A stretch of 48,048 nucleotides of DNA from Burkholderiales bacterium (GCA_016200895.1 JACQDX010000035.1:1-48048), one strand, 5' to 3'; positions 17,111 through 26,761 are shown, numbered from the stretch's first letter. Numbers and translations are program-made. The notes: a model not told the origin generated them from the sequence alone.

Positions 17111-17770
17111 ATGAGCGCACTGTTAGCCGGACTGACCGTCCTGATCATTGGCGATAGCCACATGTCCACCCCTGATTACCTGATCACCACATTGCACGAC
17201 GACCTCATGAGCAAGGGTGCCGTAGTGTATTCCTTTGGTGCCTGCGGTGTTGCGGCTGGTGACTGGATGGTGAAGAGTCAATCACCTTGCGGCGGTGCCA
17301 CACGTTTCAAGGACGGCCCAATAGAAGTGAAAACGGGGCAAGATGCGATGACTCGTCCATTCAATGAACTGGTCAAAACCTACAAGCCGAATCTGGTTGT
17401 CGTGGTTAACGGCGACACCATGGCTTCGTATGCTGCGCCTGAATTGCCCAAGACCTGGATCTGGCAGCAAGTGTCACGTCTGACCAAGGGCGTCAAAAAC
17501 AATGCAGTAGGCTGTGTCTGGGTTGGTCCGGCCTGGGGTACTGAAGGCGGCAAATTCAACAAGACTTTTGCCCGTGCAAAAGAAATGTCAGGCTATTTGT
17601 CTGAGATCGTCGCTCCTTGTACTTATATCGATTCCCTGACCATGTCCAAACCAGGTGAGTGGGCATCGTCTGACGGCCAGCATTTTGATCTGGCTGGCTA
17701 CAAAGCCTGGGGCACGGCAATTGGCAATGCCATTTCTTCTCCTGCGGTTTTGCAAACCATCAAAAAATAA
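17111..17770 (+). CDS. SGNH/GDSL-family hydrolase of the O-acetylation cassette
   Basis: 219 residues. Block I is LIIGDSHMS with nucleophile Ser16 and Asp15. VVVVNGDTMAS supplies an Asn in the block III position, and SSDGQHFDLAGY supplies the Asp188-x-x-His191 pair. The enzyme could be an acetylesterase or an acetyltransferase acting on the polymer that the following algF/I/J-like genes modify. No signal peptide is obvious: the short hydrophobic MSALLAGLTVLIIG is already the first beta-strand. The acidic-Cys segment YSFGACGVAAGDW is unexplained. First gene of a four-gene run. Confidence 0.8.
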   Translation: MSALLAGLTVLIIGDSHMSTPDYLITTLHDDLMSKGAVVYSFGACGVAAGDWMVKSQSPCGGATRFKDGPIEVKTGQDAMTRPFNELVKTYKPNLVVVVNGDTMASYAAPELPKTWIWQQVSRLTKGVKNNAVGCVWVGPAWGTEGGKFNKTFARAKEMSGYLSEIVAPCTYIDSLTMSKPGEWASSDGQHFDLAGYKAWGTAIGNAISSPAVLQTIKK

Positions 17771-17800
17771 TTAAAAAATAATTACGGACTCTGACCACTC

Positions 17801-18457
17801 ATGAAAAAGCTTATCTTTGCTTGCCTGACTTCAGCCTTGACTCTGGCGGCGCATGCTGACAATCCTTTGTATGAAACCGGGCCTGCCCAGGATTCGTCCT
17901 TTGTCAGGTTCCTCAATGCGAGCGAAGATAAAGCCAGTGTGGTCAATGGAGCAGCCAAAGTGGCTTTGGCTGCCCAGGGCGATGGTAGGGTTTCCCGTTT
18001 TTATCCAGTCAAGGCGGGGGCCAAACTGGCAGCCAATGTGCAGGTTGGCAGTGCAAAAACAGTGGTGGAAGTTGTCGCTAAACCAGGTGAGTTTGTCACC
18101 ATCGCCATTGTCAGCAGTGGCACAGGTATAGCAACAGTGGTGGTCAAAGACTCACCGACAGATTTCAATGCCAGTAAAGCTTCTGTTGCCTTACTCAATC
18201 TGGACAGTACTTGCAGTACCGCCGGTTTGAATGTGGCAGAAAAAAATACAGCAATACTGGAAGCGGTTAAACCAGCCAGTTTGCAGCGTCGCCTGGTTAA
18301 CCCTATCAGCCTGAAAACCCAGGCGATCTGTGATGCCAAGGATGCGGGAAAAACTGTGGACCTGGGGCAATTACAACCAGGTGAACGTTATAGCGTGGTC
18401 CTCATGCCTGGCAAAAAAGCGCGCCAGACTTTCTTTGTGCGCGACAGTACGTCCTGA
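17801..18457 (+). CDS. algF: AlgF-like periplasmic O-acetylation protein
   Basis: 218 residues with a signal peptide ending AAHAD. SFVRFLNASEDKASVVNG, repeated beta-rich segments and a closing YSVVLMPGKKARQTFFVRDS match AlgF, the periplasmic adaptor that passes acetyl groups between the membrane acetyltransferase and the SGNH enzymes in alginate O-acetylation. It sits 30 bp after the SGNH gene and 20 bp before the MBOAT gene. AlgF-type proteins are poorly conserved, so the call leans partly on the neighbourhood. Confidence 0.8.
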   Translation: MKKLIFACLTSALTLAAHADNPLYETGPAQDSSFVRFLNASEDKASVVNGAAKVALAAQGDGRVSRFYPVKAGAKLAANVQVGSAKTVVEVVAKPGEFVTIAIVSSGTGIATVVVKDSPTDFNASKASVALLNLDSTCSTAGLNVAEKNTAILEAVKPASLQRRLVNPISLKTQAICDAKDAGKTVDLGQLQPGERYSVVLMPGKKARQTFFVRDSTS

Positions 18458-18477
18458 TCTGAATACGGGGTCTGGCT

Positions 18478-19875
18478 ATGGTATTTGCGTCTCTGGAGTT
18501 CCTTACACTCTTCCTCCCCTTATTTTTTTCGCTCTATCTTGTCACGCCCCAGCGTTTTCGTAATCACACTCTGTTGGTTGGTAGCTGGCTGTTTTATGCG
18601 TGGTGGACTCCCAAGTTCTTATTGCTGATCATTGCTTTGACAGTGCTTGCATGGGGCGCAGCAATATTGATAGACAAGAGCCAGAGCGAACAGCGTAAAA
18701 CCCGCTTGATGGTGATTGCCATCGTCCTCAACCTGTCTTCGCTGGTCTGGTACAAATACACCAATATGCTGGTGTATTCACTTAATACCATTTTGACTGG
18801 CCGCGACATGCCCACCATACCGTGGGAAAACCTGATGCTACCTATAGGTTTGTCCTTTACGGTCTTGCATGCGATTTCTTATATTGTTGATGTGCGTCGC
18901 AAAACTGTGGAAGCACAGTACAGCATCATTTCTTTCAGTGCCTATATGGCGATGTTCCCGCATCTGATCGCAGGTCCGATTGTGCGTTACAAAGTCATCG
19001 ATACAGAACTGCGCGAACGCGTTTTTTCCATCGATAAATTTGCTGCAGGCGTGCGCCGTTTCATGGTTGGTTTTTCGATGAAGGTCTTGATAGCTGACAC
19101 CTTGTCACCGATTGTGACTCTGGCATTCGGCTTGCATAATCCAACTTTGGTAGATGCCTGGACAGGTTGCGCAGCCTACACCCTGCAATTGTATTTTGAC
19201 TTTGCCGGTTATAGCGCCATGGCTATCGGACTTGGCCTGATGCTGGGCTTCGACTTCCAGGAGAACTTCAATAATCCTTATCTGTCCGTATCAATACAGG
19301 ATTTCTGGCGGCGTTGGCACATGACGCTGTCGTCATGGCTGCGTGACTACCTGTACATCAGCCTGGGTGGTAATCGGGGTGGCCCGACCCGCACTTACAT
19401 CAATCTTTTGCTGACCATGGCGATCGGTGGTTTGTGGCATGGTGGTGAAAACTGGAATTACCTGATCTGGGGCATTATTCAGGGGACGGCCCTGTGCTGT
19501 GACCGCGCATTTACCCAACGTGGTTTATCCATGCCCAATTACTTGTCGCGGACTTTGACCTTGCTGGTCGTCATGCTGGCATGGACAGTTTTCCGTGCTG
19601 ACAGCTTTGCCACTGCTACTAACATATGGGCAGGCCAGTTTGGCCTGCACGGTGTCACCATGGGCGATGCCATAGCCCAGGCACTGCGCCCCAGCATCAT
19701 TGTGACCTTTGTGCTTGGCTTGATCTGCGTTGTCTATCCTGCTACCAAAATAGGTAAACAGGGCGGCCTGGGTTTTGCCGGGTGGAGCATGACCTGGCCG
19801 GTGCTGACTTTTGCTTATGCCGTCGTGGTTCTGGCCGGGCAAAAAGCGATTCCCTTTCTGTATTTCCAGTTTTAG
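18478..19875 (+). CDS. algI: AlgI-like MBOAT O-acetyltransferase
   Basis: 465-residue multi-spanning inner-membrane protein. The start MVFASLEFLTLFLPLFFSLY is the standard AlgI N-terminus. FWRRWHMTLSSWLRDYLYISLGGNRGG (His281) and IGGLWHGGENWNYLIWG (His321, the invariant catalytic histidine) define the MBOAT core. The protein moves acetyl groups from a cytoplasmic donor across the membrane for polysaccharide modification. The downstream gene begins 9 bp after the stop. No alginate polymerase genes are near, so the substrate polymer is open. Confidence 0.93.
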   Translation: MVFASLEFLTLFLPLFFSLYLVTPQRFRNHTLLVGSWLFYAWWTPKFLLLIIALTVLAWGAAILIDKSQSEQRKTRLMVIAIVLNLSSLVWYKYTNMLVYSLNTILTGRDMPTIPWENLMLPIGLSFTVLHAISYIVDVRRKTVEAQYSIISFSAYMAMFPHLIAGPIVRYKVIDTELRERVFSIDKFAAGVRRFMVGFSMKVLIADTLSPIVTLAFGLHNPTLVDAWTGCAAYTLQLYFDFAGYSAMAIGLGLMLGFDFQENFNNPYLSVSIQDFWRRWHMTLSSWLRDYLYISLGGNRGGPTRTYINLLLTMAIGGLWHGGENWNYLIWGIIQGTALCCDRAFTQRGLSMPNYLSRTLTLLVVMLAWTVFRADSFATATNIWAGQFGLHGVTMGDAIAQALRPSIIVTFVLGLICVVYPATKIGKQGGLGFAGWSMTWPVLTFAYAVVVLAGQKAIPFLYFQF

Positions 19876-19884
19876 GAGATCATC

Positions 19885-21027
19885 ATGAGTGAGTGTTTTA
19901 ATTTTGATCCCAACAAAGCAGGCTGGACACGCTTTATCCCTGTCGCTGCTTTTAGCGTCATCATGCTGGGTGGTTTTGCCGTTACCCAGACATCATTACG
20001 CGATGTGCCCGAAGAAAAATGGGATGGCATGGGTAAGATTAGTCGTCTGCTGGATGGTGAGGCAACACGGCAGTTCTCAACCCAGTTGAATGACCATTTC
20101 CTGCTGAGTAAAGCTTTCGCTAAAATTGAACGTGGTGTGACCTGGGCGATAGCTGGCGACACCGGTGCATCTGTGCGCCGTGGTTGTGACGACTGGTTGT
20201 TTTTGTCAGATGAACTGACACCATATGCCCACGCTACAGAAAATGCTACGGCCAGGGCAAAAATAATTACCCAGACTGCCAGCGCCCTGCAAATGCAAGG
20301 CATCAAGCTGGTGGTTGCTGTGGTACCCGACAAAACCCGTATAGAAGAAAGCCATTTATGTGGCCTGCATCGCCCAGCAGGTTTTGCCAATCGTTTAAAT
20401 GACTGGGTAAATACACTGGCAAATAATAAGGTAGAAGTGCTGAGTTTTGCCCCGGCCCTGACTGCCATGAAAGAAGAGCGCTACTACCGCAGTGATTCAC
20501 ACTGGAATGAACGCGGTGCCAACGTGGCCGCAATGACCCTGGCAGAACACTTGCAATCCTTGAAGCTGGTTGACAAACCGGCTGCACCACTAGACCCCAA
20601 GTCCATACAAAGTAATACGACTGAACGTTCTGGCGATTTGATGCGCGTCTCCAACCTTGAAGGCCTGCCTGCATGGATGCGCCCTGCAACAGAAGTCACG
20701 CAGGTCAGCAAGGTCGCCCCCGTAGCTGTTGCCAGTGATGATTTATTTGGCGATGCAGGTTTACCGACTGTGGCATTGGTTGGCACGTCATTTAGCCGTG
20801 CTGCGAATTTTGTTCCATTCCTGAGCCAGCATCTGGGTGCGCCGGTCGCCAACCTGGCTAAAGATGGTGGTGATTTTGATGGCGCAGCTTATGCTTATCT
20901 GAACAGCAAAGAATTCAAAAACCAGCCACCTAAAGTCGTGGTTTGGGAAGTGCCAGAACGCATGCTGCAAAAAACGCTGACGGCGTCTGAGAAAAAATGG
21001 CTGGATACCTTGAAATCCAAGTCTTGA
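19885..21027 (+). CDS. algJ: AlgJ/AlgX-like SGNH O-acetyltransferase
   Basis: 380 residues. One N-terminal hydrophobic segment (residues 17-34, IPVAAFSVIMLGGFAV) anchors a periplasmic SGNH domain. RGCDDWLFLSDE near residue 100, the catalytic pair Asp204-Ser-His206-Trp in YYRSDSHWNERGA, and the nucleophile Ser302 in VALVGTSFSR are the AlgJ/AlgX signatures. VVWEVPERML closes the domain. It would transfer acetyl groups delivered by the AlgI-like protein to a polysaccharide. Whether it corresponds to AlgJ or AlgX cannot be told without alignment; there is no carbohydrate-binding module as in AlgX. Confidence 0.88.
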   Translation: MSECFNFDPNKAGWTRFIPVAAFSVIMLGGFAVTQTSLRDVPEEKWDGMGKISRLLDGEATRQFSTQLNDHFLLSKAFAKIERGVTWAIAGDTGASVRRGCDDWLFLSDELTPYAHATENATARAKIITQTASALQMQGIKLVVAVVPDKTRIEESHLCGLHRPAGFANRLNDWVNTLANNKVEVLSFAPALTAMKEERYYRSDSHWNERGANVAAMTLAEHLQSLKLVDKPAAPLDPKSIQSNTTERSGDLMRVSNLEGLPAWMRPATEVTQVSKVAPVAVASDDLFGDAGLPTVALVGTSFSRAANFVPFLSQHLGAPVANLAKDGGDFDGAAYAYLNSKEFKNQPPKVVVWEVPERMLQKTLTASEKKWLDTLKSKS

Positions 21028-21047
21028 TGGCGTAAGCGGCTTTCTAA

Positions 21048-21383
21048 ATGCGAACGGATGGTGAGCTCAGCGGACCATTAGGCTCTTACCCAGGCAGGGA
21101 TGAATTCCAGATAGGCCGCATGCTGGTCTCGGTTTACTACCTTGAAGGAGAGGATCGCATATTGTGGTTGTCAAAGGCCAATGCCATCTTTCCTGCGCTT
21201 TTGGCAGAGATACCAAAAGTCGAGGCCATGGCAAGCAAGCTCGCAGGCAATAATTTGTATTTACAGATCATAGGTATATCCATCAAACCCGACGGTAGTG
21301 CGCGATTTTTATGCAGGCATGACGATGATGGATACATCATTGGCATCTTCCGCACAGATGATGGTAGGCTGACGCTTCTTTGA
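21048..21383 (+). CDS. Hypothetical small protein
   Basis: Up to 111 residues. ATG 21048 lacks a clear ribosome site and an internal ATG at 21120 (MLVSVYYLEGED) is an alternative start. The ending SARFLCRHDDDGYIIGIFRTDDG resembles short immunity-like or DUF2004/DUF2262-type proteins, but I cannot assign a family. No signal or membrane segment. It lies 23 bp before the Sir2 gene on the same strand and may share its transcript. Confidence 0.5.
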   Translation: MRTDGELSGPLGSYPGRDEFQIGRMLVSVYYLEGEDRILWLSKANAIFPALLAEIPKVEAMASKLAGNNLYLQIIGISIKPDGSARFLCRHDDDGYIIGIFRTDDGRLTLL

Positions 21384-21406
21384 TGTCTTAAATTGAAGTC
21401 AGAAGC

Positions 21407-22150
21407 ATGAAACCTGAAATACAAGCCAACAAAATCGTCGTTTTATCCGGCTCTGGCATCAGTGCCGAGAGCGGTATTCCAACTTTTCGCGATGCGAATG
21501 GCTTGTGGCATAACTACTCCTGGGAAGCTGTGGCTAGTCCTGCTGGATGGCACGCGCATCCAGAAGTCGTACTGGAATTTTATAACGAGCGGCGCAAGCA
21601 TGCTGCAGAGGCACAGCCGAATGTAGCGCATTGCGCAATTGCTGCCCTTGAGTCAGCCTACGAAGTAGTCGTGATCACTCAAAATGTCGATGACCTGCAT
21701 GAAAGAACTGGTTCCACCAATGTAATTCATGTACATGGCCAATTGAGCTATGCGCGTGGCACTTCTGTAGAGCGCAAGCGCTATCGTATTAATGATGCGC
21801 CCATATCAATGGGGCAGTTATGCGAAGACGGCACACAACTCCGCCCAGATATTGTCTGGTTTGGTGAAGATGTTGAATACATGACAGAATCACGGCGACA
21901 TATTGAGACCGCTGCCAAGGTGTTGGTGGTCGGTACTTCACTTTCTGTTTTTCCGGCCGCATCTCTGGTCAAGGCTGCGCGGGGCAGGGCAGAGAAAATA
22001 CTGGTTGCGCTGGCGATGGACAAACTGCCTTATGGCTTCAGGTTCATGCGTGGAAAGGCTACCAGTATCATTCCGTTCTTATGTCAAGGCTGGTTGGCTG
22101 GAGGCCAGAATGGCGATTCATACCCTGATTCAAATACGACCGCTTCCTGA
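21407..22150 (+). CDS. Sir2-family NAD-dependent protein deacylase, zinc-ribbon-less
   Basis: 247 residues. NAD-binding and catalytic blocks are VVLSGSGISAESGIPTFRD, TQNVDDLHERTG, VIHVHG (catalytic His110), RPDIVWFGE and VVGTSLSVFPAASL. Tyr59-x-x-Arg62 in EFYNERR is the residue pair that binds succinyl/malonyl-lysine in SIRT5-type enzymes. The small domain lacks the CxxC...CxxC zinc tetrad, as in some bacterial Sir2 proteins. It is therefore probably a cytosolic desuccinylase-type deacylase acting on metabolic enzymes; a defence role is not suggested by the single-domain layout. Confidence 0.88.
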   Translation: MKPEIQANKIVVLSGSGISAESGIPTFRDANGLWHNYSWEAVASPAGWHAHPEVVLEFYNERRKHAAEAQPNVAHCAIAALESAYEVVVITQNVDDLHERTGSTNVIHVHGQLSYARGTSVERKRYRINDAPISMGQLCEDGTQLRPDIVWFGEDVEYMTESRRHIETAAKVLVVGTSLSVFPAASLVKAARGRAEKILVALAMDKLPYGFRFMRGKATSIIPFLCQGWLAGGQNGDSYPDSNTTAS

Positions 22151-22164
22151 AGAGAATGCAATAA

Positions 22165-22801
22165 CTAATAAAGCCACTTCTTCACAAGTCCTGGCCCATA
22201 GCGCTGGGTCAAAAGTTCAAGGCCTGCTTCTTCGTTCTCGTGTACTTCTGCGAGGCAGCGTATCATTAGTGCATCCAGATATTCTTCTACTGAAGTGAAG
22301 ATGGGGGTAGAGCATTTCGCCATCATCATGGTCAAAATAAAAGACATCGCCGCTCTCGCGATGAAAGCAAAACATATTGCCATTACCCAGATAATCACCA
22401 AAAACAATCAAGTCTTCAACAAGCCCCAGCACTTGTTCATCTTCGTGCTCTAGCATGTCAACAATACCTGGATATGCTTTTAGCAAAGACTGGATAGGAG
22501 TATCACTATCCTGGTTGATACTGCATAATTTTTCTGCCAGCGACAAGGCACCAAATTCACGATGGTAGGCCTTCAGAGCAGGTGGAAGTGTGCAAGATAA
22601 ACGTGTTTCCAGATCGAGGAGTTCAGCCTCATTCGCCGGGGTAAAGCGTGCCTGAGTAATATGTCCCTCCCACAGCGCGGCGTAGGCGGTAATGACGGCA
22701 CGATACCAGGCAGACCGTGCAAGAGGCGAGGACAATACTGGCCAACTTAGAGGTGGGCAGCCGGATGGAGGCCAGTTATCAGTATTTAACTCTTCTTGCA
22801 T
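22165..22801 (-). pseudogene. SUKH (SMI1/KNR4) domain protein, frameshifted
   Basis: From ATG 22801 the frame encodes a SUKH-type domain: ANEAELLDLETRLSCTLPPALKAYHREFG, then LIVFGDYLGNGNMFCFHRES and VFYFDHDDGEMLYP. At the C5 run (G5 on the plus strand, 22303-22307) the frame shifts into an unrelated tail ending at 22217. The correct continuation, IFTSVEEYLDALMIRCLAEV to GLVKKWLY, is intact in the next frame to 22165. Removing one C restores about 211 residues. SUKH proteins are commonly immunity proteins of contact-dependent toxins; no toxin gene is adjacent. Confidence 0.8.
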
Positions 22802-22860
22802 AGTATTTATTTACTAAAGGCTGATAAAGTCGCGACCCTTTTAAAGGTCATCATTCTGCG

Positions 22861-23766
22861 TCAATACCCAATCGTCTGCTTCGATTCATGCACCAGTTGT
22901 TCAAACATATCATGCCGCATGGTAGAAATTTCTCCATCCTTGACTGCTGCCAGAATTGCGCAACCAGGTTCGGTATGGTGGTGGCAATTATAGAATTTGC
23001 ATTTGCCCAGATGCGGCAAGAACTCTGGAAAGGCACGTTCCAGCATGCCTTCACTTAAGTGATGCAAGCCAAATTCCTGGAAGCCTGGTGAGTCGATCAC
23101 ATAAGAGTTGGCATCCATGTGATACAGACGGGTGAAGGTGGTCGTGTGTTTGCCGGTATCCAGTGCCGCCGAGATTTCACGGGTGGCGATTTCTGCATCT
23201 GGGATCAATAAATTGATCAGCGATGATTTACCCATACCTGACTGGCCAATGAGGATAGTGCTTTGCCCCTGCATCAGATTGTGCATGAGCTGGCGTGTGC
23301 CTTCGGGATCCGTCCTGACAGATACTTCATGTACCGGATAACCCAGCTTGGCATACAGACCAACGCGTTCTCTTGCCTTGGGCAGAGAGGCGGTGACGTC
23401 CACCTTGTTCAAGATCAGGTGCGGTTTGATGCCTGATGATTCCGCAGCCACCAGGGCGCGGGATACCAGGTCATCAGTAAAGCTGGGTTCAGTCGCGACG
23501 ACGATCAGCAATTGCGTCAGGTTGGCCGCCAGCATCTTGGATTTGTACTGGTCAGAGCGATACAGCAAAGTCTTGCGCGTGGTGATGGCTTCAATCACGC
23601 CCTGGTTTTTGGATGTCAGGGCATATTCAACAATGTCACCTACGGAGACATCGCTTTTCTTGCCACGGGTGACGCAGTGGAGCTTAACTTGTACGCCATC
23701 AATCTCTGCCTGTACCAGATAATGGCGGCCATGGGCAGCAATGACTAAAGCTTGTGAACGCGCCAT
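22861..23766 (-). CDS. rsgA: Ribosome small-subunit biogenesis GTPase
   Basis: 301 residues with the circularly permuted GTPase order: an OB-fold N-domain, then G4 NKVD, then G1 [12 protein letters not shown], then G3 [11 protein letters not shown]-terminal zinc knuckle follows ([14 protein letters not shown]). RsgA checks late 30S maturation by GTP hydrolysis. Its ATG overlaps the stop of the pterin dehydratase gene by one base (TGATG), so the two are translationally coupled. Confidence 0.96.
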   Translation of the reverse strand: MARSQALVIAAHGRHYLVQAEIDGVQVKLHCVTRGKKSDVSVGDIVEYALTSKNQGVIEAITTRKTLLYRSDQYKSKMLAANLTQLLIVVATEPSFTDDLVSRALVAAESSGIKPHLILNKVDVTASLPKARERVGLYAKLGYPVHEVSVRTDPEGTRQLMHNLMQGQSTILIGQSGMGKSSLINLLIPDAEIATREISAALDTGKHTTTFTRLYHMDANSYVIDSPGFQEFGLHHLSEGMLERAFPEFLPHLGKCKFYNCHHHTEPGCAILAAVKDGEISTMRHDMFEQLVHESKQTIGY

Positions 23767-24116
23767 CAGGAAAAACTCTGCTCGAAAATCGCATCTATCT
23801 TGGCAGCGCAGATAAAGTCATTTTCGGAAATGCCACCCTTGCCATCATTGACGGTATGTGTATCAAACTTGATGACGCAACGGTTGTAGGTCACCACCAG
23901 TTCAGGGTGATGATCTTCTGCATGGATCACGTAGGCAATCGCATTGATGAAGGACAGGGTTTCATAATAATTCTTGAACTGGAAAGTCCTGACGATGCGT
24001 GGGCCATCCTGCGTCCACTTTGGTGTAGCGGCAAAGTAGGCGGGCAGACTGGCATCGTCCAGGCCGGTTTCTGTGTGCTGGGATTTCTTCGCCAGCAAGT
24101 CTGTGGATTTGATCAT
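23766..24116 (-). CDS. Pterin-4a-carbinolamine dehydratase (paralogue 1)
   Basis: 116 residues from ATG 24116, chosen for the GGAG 6 bases upstream. It dehydrates 4a-hydroxytetrahydropterin during cofactor recycling. [23 protein letters not shown] holds the active-site His69-His70-Pro and the later His87. It sits between an M48 protease and rsgA in one transcription unit, an unspecific housekeeping context. A second member of the family occurs at 37082-37384 beside an Lrp regulator. Confidence 0.9.
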   Translation of the reverse strand: MIKSTDLLAKKSQHTETGLDDASLPAYFAATPKWTQDGPRIVRTFQFKNYYETLSFINAIAYVIHAEDHHPELVVTYNRCVIKFDTHTVNDGKGGISENDFICAAKIDAIFEQSFS

Positions 24117-24126
24117 GGTATCTCCG

Positions 24127-25401
24127 TTATTGTGCTGCCAGCAGGTGGTTGATACGCACCGATGCTGAGGGATGTGAGTCATAAAACGCCGAATGCAGGG
24201 GATCTGGCGTCAGGGTAGAAGAATTGTCGTCATACATTTTGACCAAGGCAGTGACCAGGTCATTGGCATTGGTATGTTTGGCGGCAAAGGCGTCGGCTTC
24301 GAATTCGTGTTTGCGTGAAGTGATTGCGCTCAGCGGTGAAAACAGGAAAGTAAATACAGGCAAGACCAGCATGAACAAGATCATGGCCATCGCATCATTT
24401 TGTGCCAGCAACATGGGGTCAACGCCCAGGCCAGTGTAGAACCATATCTGCTCTTTAAAATAGCCCAGCATGGCCATGAAGACCAGTGACAAGGCAAATA
24501 TGACGGCCATGCGCTTGACGATGTGCTTGAGTTTGAAATGACCCAGCTCGTGCGCCAGTACAGCTTCAATTTCATTTGGTGCCAGGCGCTCCAGCAGGGT
24601 GTCGTAAAAAACGATACGTTTGGCACCACCAAAGCCAGAGAAATAAGCATTGCCATGGCCAGAACGCTTGGAGCCATCCATGACAAAGATGCCTTTTAGC
24701 GCAAAGCTGACGCGTTTACTGAGGTTTTCTATGCGTTCGCGCACTTCTTCATTGTCCAGTGGCCAGAATTTGTTGAACAAGGGGGCGATCACGACCGGGA
24801 AAATCAACATGATCAACATCTGGAAACCTATAAAGAATGCCCAGGCATATAGCCACCACAGGTTGCCAGCTTTTTCCATCAGGGTCAGAATCACCCAGAT
24901 CAAGGGCAAGCCCAGCACTGCACCTATCAGCGCATTCTTGATCATGTCAGTGAAAAACAGGCCCAGTGTCATCTTGTTGAAGCCAAATTTTTCTTCCAGC
25001 ACGAATTGGGAGTAATAGCTGAATGGGAATTCGATCACGCTGCTGATGATGGTAAATGCTACCAGCAGGCTGATCTGATACCACATCCCAGGCCCTGTCA
25101 GCTTCACCAGATGCACGGACAGCCATTGCAAGCCGCCAAACAGAGTAAAGCCTATCAAAACTACGGCATTCAATAGCAGCATGACCATGCCCAGTTTGGT
25201 CTTGGCAATAGTGTAATCCGCCGCCTTTTGATGGGAGGCCAGACCTATCTTTTCTGCGAATTGTGCAGGCACAGCCGCACGGTTAAGCAGGATGTGACGG
25301 ATATGGCGGGAGGCCAGCCAGAACTGAATAATCAGTGTCACTAGCAGGAAGGAAACGAATAAAACCGAAAAAACGACTGAAATCATGGGAAAATGTGACA
25401 T
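24127..25401 (-). CDS. M48-family (Ste24/CAAX-type) zinc metallopeptidase
   Basis: 424-residue integral membrane protease. It has several N-terminal hydrophobic helices, [13 protein letters not shown] with zinc ligands His284 and His288 and catalytic Glu285, and a downstream [16 protein letters not shown] supplying the third ligand. The [28 protein letters not shown] segment is typical of the Ste24 branch. Members remove damaged or prenylated substrates in eukaryotes; the bacterial role is membrane protein quality control by inference. ATG 25401 is preferred, but ATG 25386 and TTG 25419 are possible. Confidence 0.9.
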   Translation of the reverse strand: MSHFPMISVVFSVLFVSFLLVTLIIQFWLASRHIRHILLNRAAVPAQFAEKIGLASHQKAADYTIAKTKLGMVMLLLNAVVLIGFTLFGGLQWLSVHLVKLTGPGMWYQISLLVAFTIISSVIEFPFSYYSQFVLEEKFGFNKMTLGLFFTDMIKNALIGAVLGLPLIWVILTLMEKAGNLWWLYAWAFFIGFQMLIMLIFPVVIAPLFNKFWPLDNEEVRERIENLSKRVSFALKGIFVMDGSKRSGHGNAYFSGFGGAKRIVFYDTLLERLAPNEIEAVLAHELGHFKLKHIVKRMAVIFALSLVFMAMLGYFKEQIWFYTGLGVDPMLLAQNDAMAMILFMLVLPVFTFLFSPLSAITSRKHEFEADAFAAKHTNANDLVTALVKMYDDNSSTLTPDPLHSAFYDSHPSASVRINHLLAAQ

Positions 25402-25428
25402 TCGATAAGTAATAGCCAAGGAAGAATT

Positions 25429-26025
25429 ATGTCACAAGCGACCGACATTCAAACAAACACTGCAAACACGACCGTCCCCGCCCGCCCAAACGAGTTGAAC
25501 CTGATCTGGCTGGACATGGAAATGACAGGCCTGGACCCGGATACCGATCGTATCATTGAGGTGGCCATCGTGGTTACCGATTCTCAATTGAATGTATTGG
25601 CCGAGGGCCCGGTATTTGCCATTCATCAGTCCGACGAGACTCTGGACAAGATGGATAACTGGAACAAGGGTACGCATGGTCGTTCTGGTCTGATCGAACG
25701 TGTAAAAGCCTCCACCGTGACCGAAGCCGACGCTGAAGTTGCCCTGATCGCCTTCCTGAAAGCCTTTGTGCCAGCTGGTAAATCACCTATGTGCGGCAAT
25801 ACTATCTGCCAGGACCGTCGCTTCATGGCGCGTGGCATGCCCAAGCTCGAAGCTTTCTTCCACTACCGCAATCTCGATGTATCGACATTGAAAGAGCTGT
25901 GCCGCCGCTGGAAGCCGGAACTGGCATCCGGCTTCAAGAAGCATCAAAAGCATACAGCTTTGGCGGATATTTTGGAATCAATTGAAGAATTGAAGTATTA
26001 CCGCGAACATTTTATTAAGGAATAA
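25429..26025 (+). CDS. orn: Oligoribonuclease
   Basis: 198 residues. DEDDh 3'-5' exonuclease that degrades RNA two to five bases long and pGpG from c-di-GMP turnover. [22 protein letters not shown] gives the first acidic pair; [13 protein letters not shown] and the closing [21 protein letters not shown] segment give the remaining residues. It is preceded by a short Thr/Asn-rich N-tail and divergent from the M48 gene over fewer than 30 bp, so the promoters must overlap the coding starts. Confidence 0.97.
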   Translation: MSQATDIQTNTANTTVPARPNELNLIWLDMEMTGLDPDTDRIIEVAIVVTDSQLNVLAEGPVFAIHQSDETLDKMDNWNKGTHGRSGLIERVKASTVTEADAEVALIAFLKAFVPAGKSPMCGNTICQDRRFMARGMPKLEAFFHYRNLDVSTLKELCRRWKPELASGFKKHQKHTALADILESIEELKYYREHFIKE

Positions 26026-26071
26026 TCAGTTTGAGATCGCCTTTGCCAAGACTTGGCCAAACGTAAAATGG

Positions 26072-26110
26072 AAAAAGCTCCCGTGCTGTGATGCTGTTGG
26101 GAGCTTTTTT
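26072..26110. terminator. orn terminator (probably bidirectional)
   Basis: AAAAAGCTCCC (26072-26082) pairs with GGGAGCTTTTT (26099-26109), followed by further T. It has a U-tract in both directions and serves orn and possibly the convergent lipoprotein gene. Confidence 0.88.
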
Positions 26111-26160
26111 GTTCAACGTATAACTAAATGCACTGCAATGTAGTAATTACAATTGTTTCA

Positions 26161-26682
26161 TTATATTTTTTTGCCACGCAAGTGTTCTACAGTTAATTCA
26201 GCAAATTTTTCATACAGCCAGCTCAGGCGCGCTCCATCCTGTCCGCCAGCCAGGCCACCCAGGGCATAAGAAGCACTGACTTCGAAGCGATTGATTTCCT
26301 TGCCAGTTGAGTCTTTCAGGATAACATCGCCGACGATATGATCATTGCCCGCCATAAAACCGAACATGATGGCGGTAAAGGCAGAGCGAACACGAAAATC
26401 TTTGACCAAAATCTCAACAGTGTTGCTTGCTTCTGGATTGTCTTCGGTCAGCAGGTTTTGGGAGGACATTGCCCGTTTTACATTGCCAACCAAAACATTT
26501 TGATCGAACTTCAAATTATCGCTGACTTGCTTTTTCGCTTCTGAAGATAATGAAATGGAAACGGATTTAGCTGGACGATTTGATAAATATTGCTTATTGC
26601 CGACATCTGCATGTTTGACACCAGAGGCGCAACCAACGAGTGAGAATGCAATTAAACTTGTAGCGATGAGGCGAGCGAACAT
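26161..26682 (-). CDS. DUF4410-like lipoprotein
   Basis: 173 residues. The signal peptide ends in the lipobox LVGC with the lipidated Cys18, so it is membrane-tethered in the envelope. The body shows a conserved VEILVKDFRVRSAFTAIMFGFMAGNDHIVGDVILKD core and a C-terminal helix, as in DUF4410 proteins. Role unknown. It stands alone, convergent with orn. Confidence 0.78.
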   Translation of the reverse strand: MFARLIATSLIAFSLVGCASGVKHADVGNKQYLSNRPAKSVSISLSSEAKKQVSDNLKFDQNVLVGNVKRAMSSQNLLTEDNPEASNTVEILVKDFRVRSAFTAIMFGFMAGNDHIVGDVILKDSTGKEINRFEVSASYALGGLAGGQDGARLSWLYEKFAELTVEHLRGKKI

Positions 26683-26761
26683 GAACTTCCTTTTTTATTG
26701 AAATAGACCGTGAAATTACGGCCCGCCATTAGACTAGAAAGCTCTTGTTTTTACAATATAT

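Noticed and set aside
21407..22801. Sir2 plus SUKH as a defence or toxin-immunity island
   Set aside because: The Sir2 is a single-domain deacylase with desuccinylase residues, the genes are convergent, and no toxin or nuclease partner is present.
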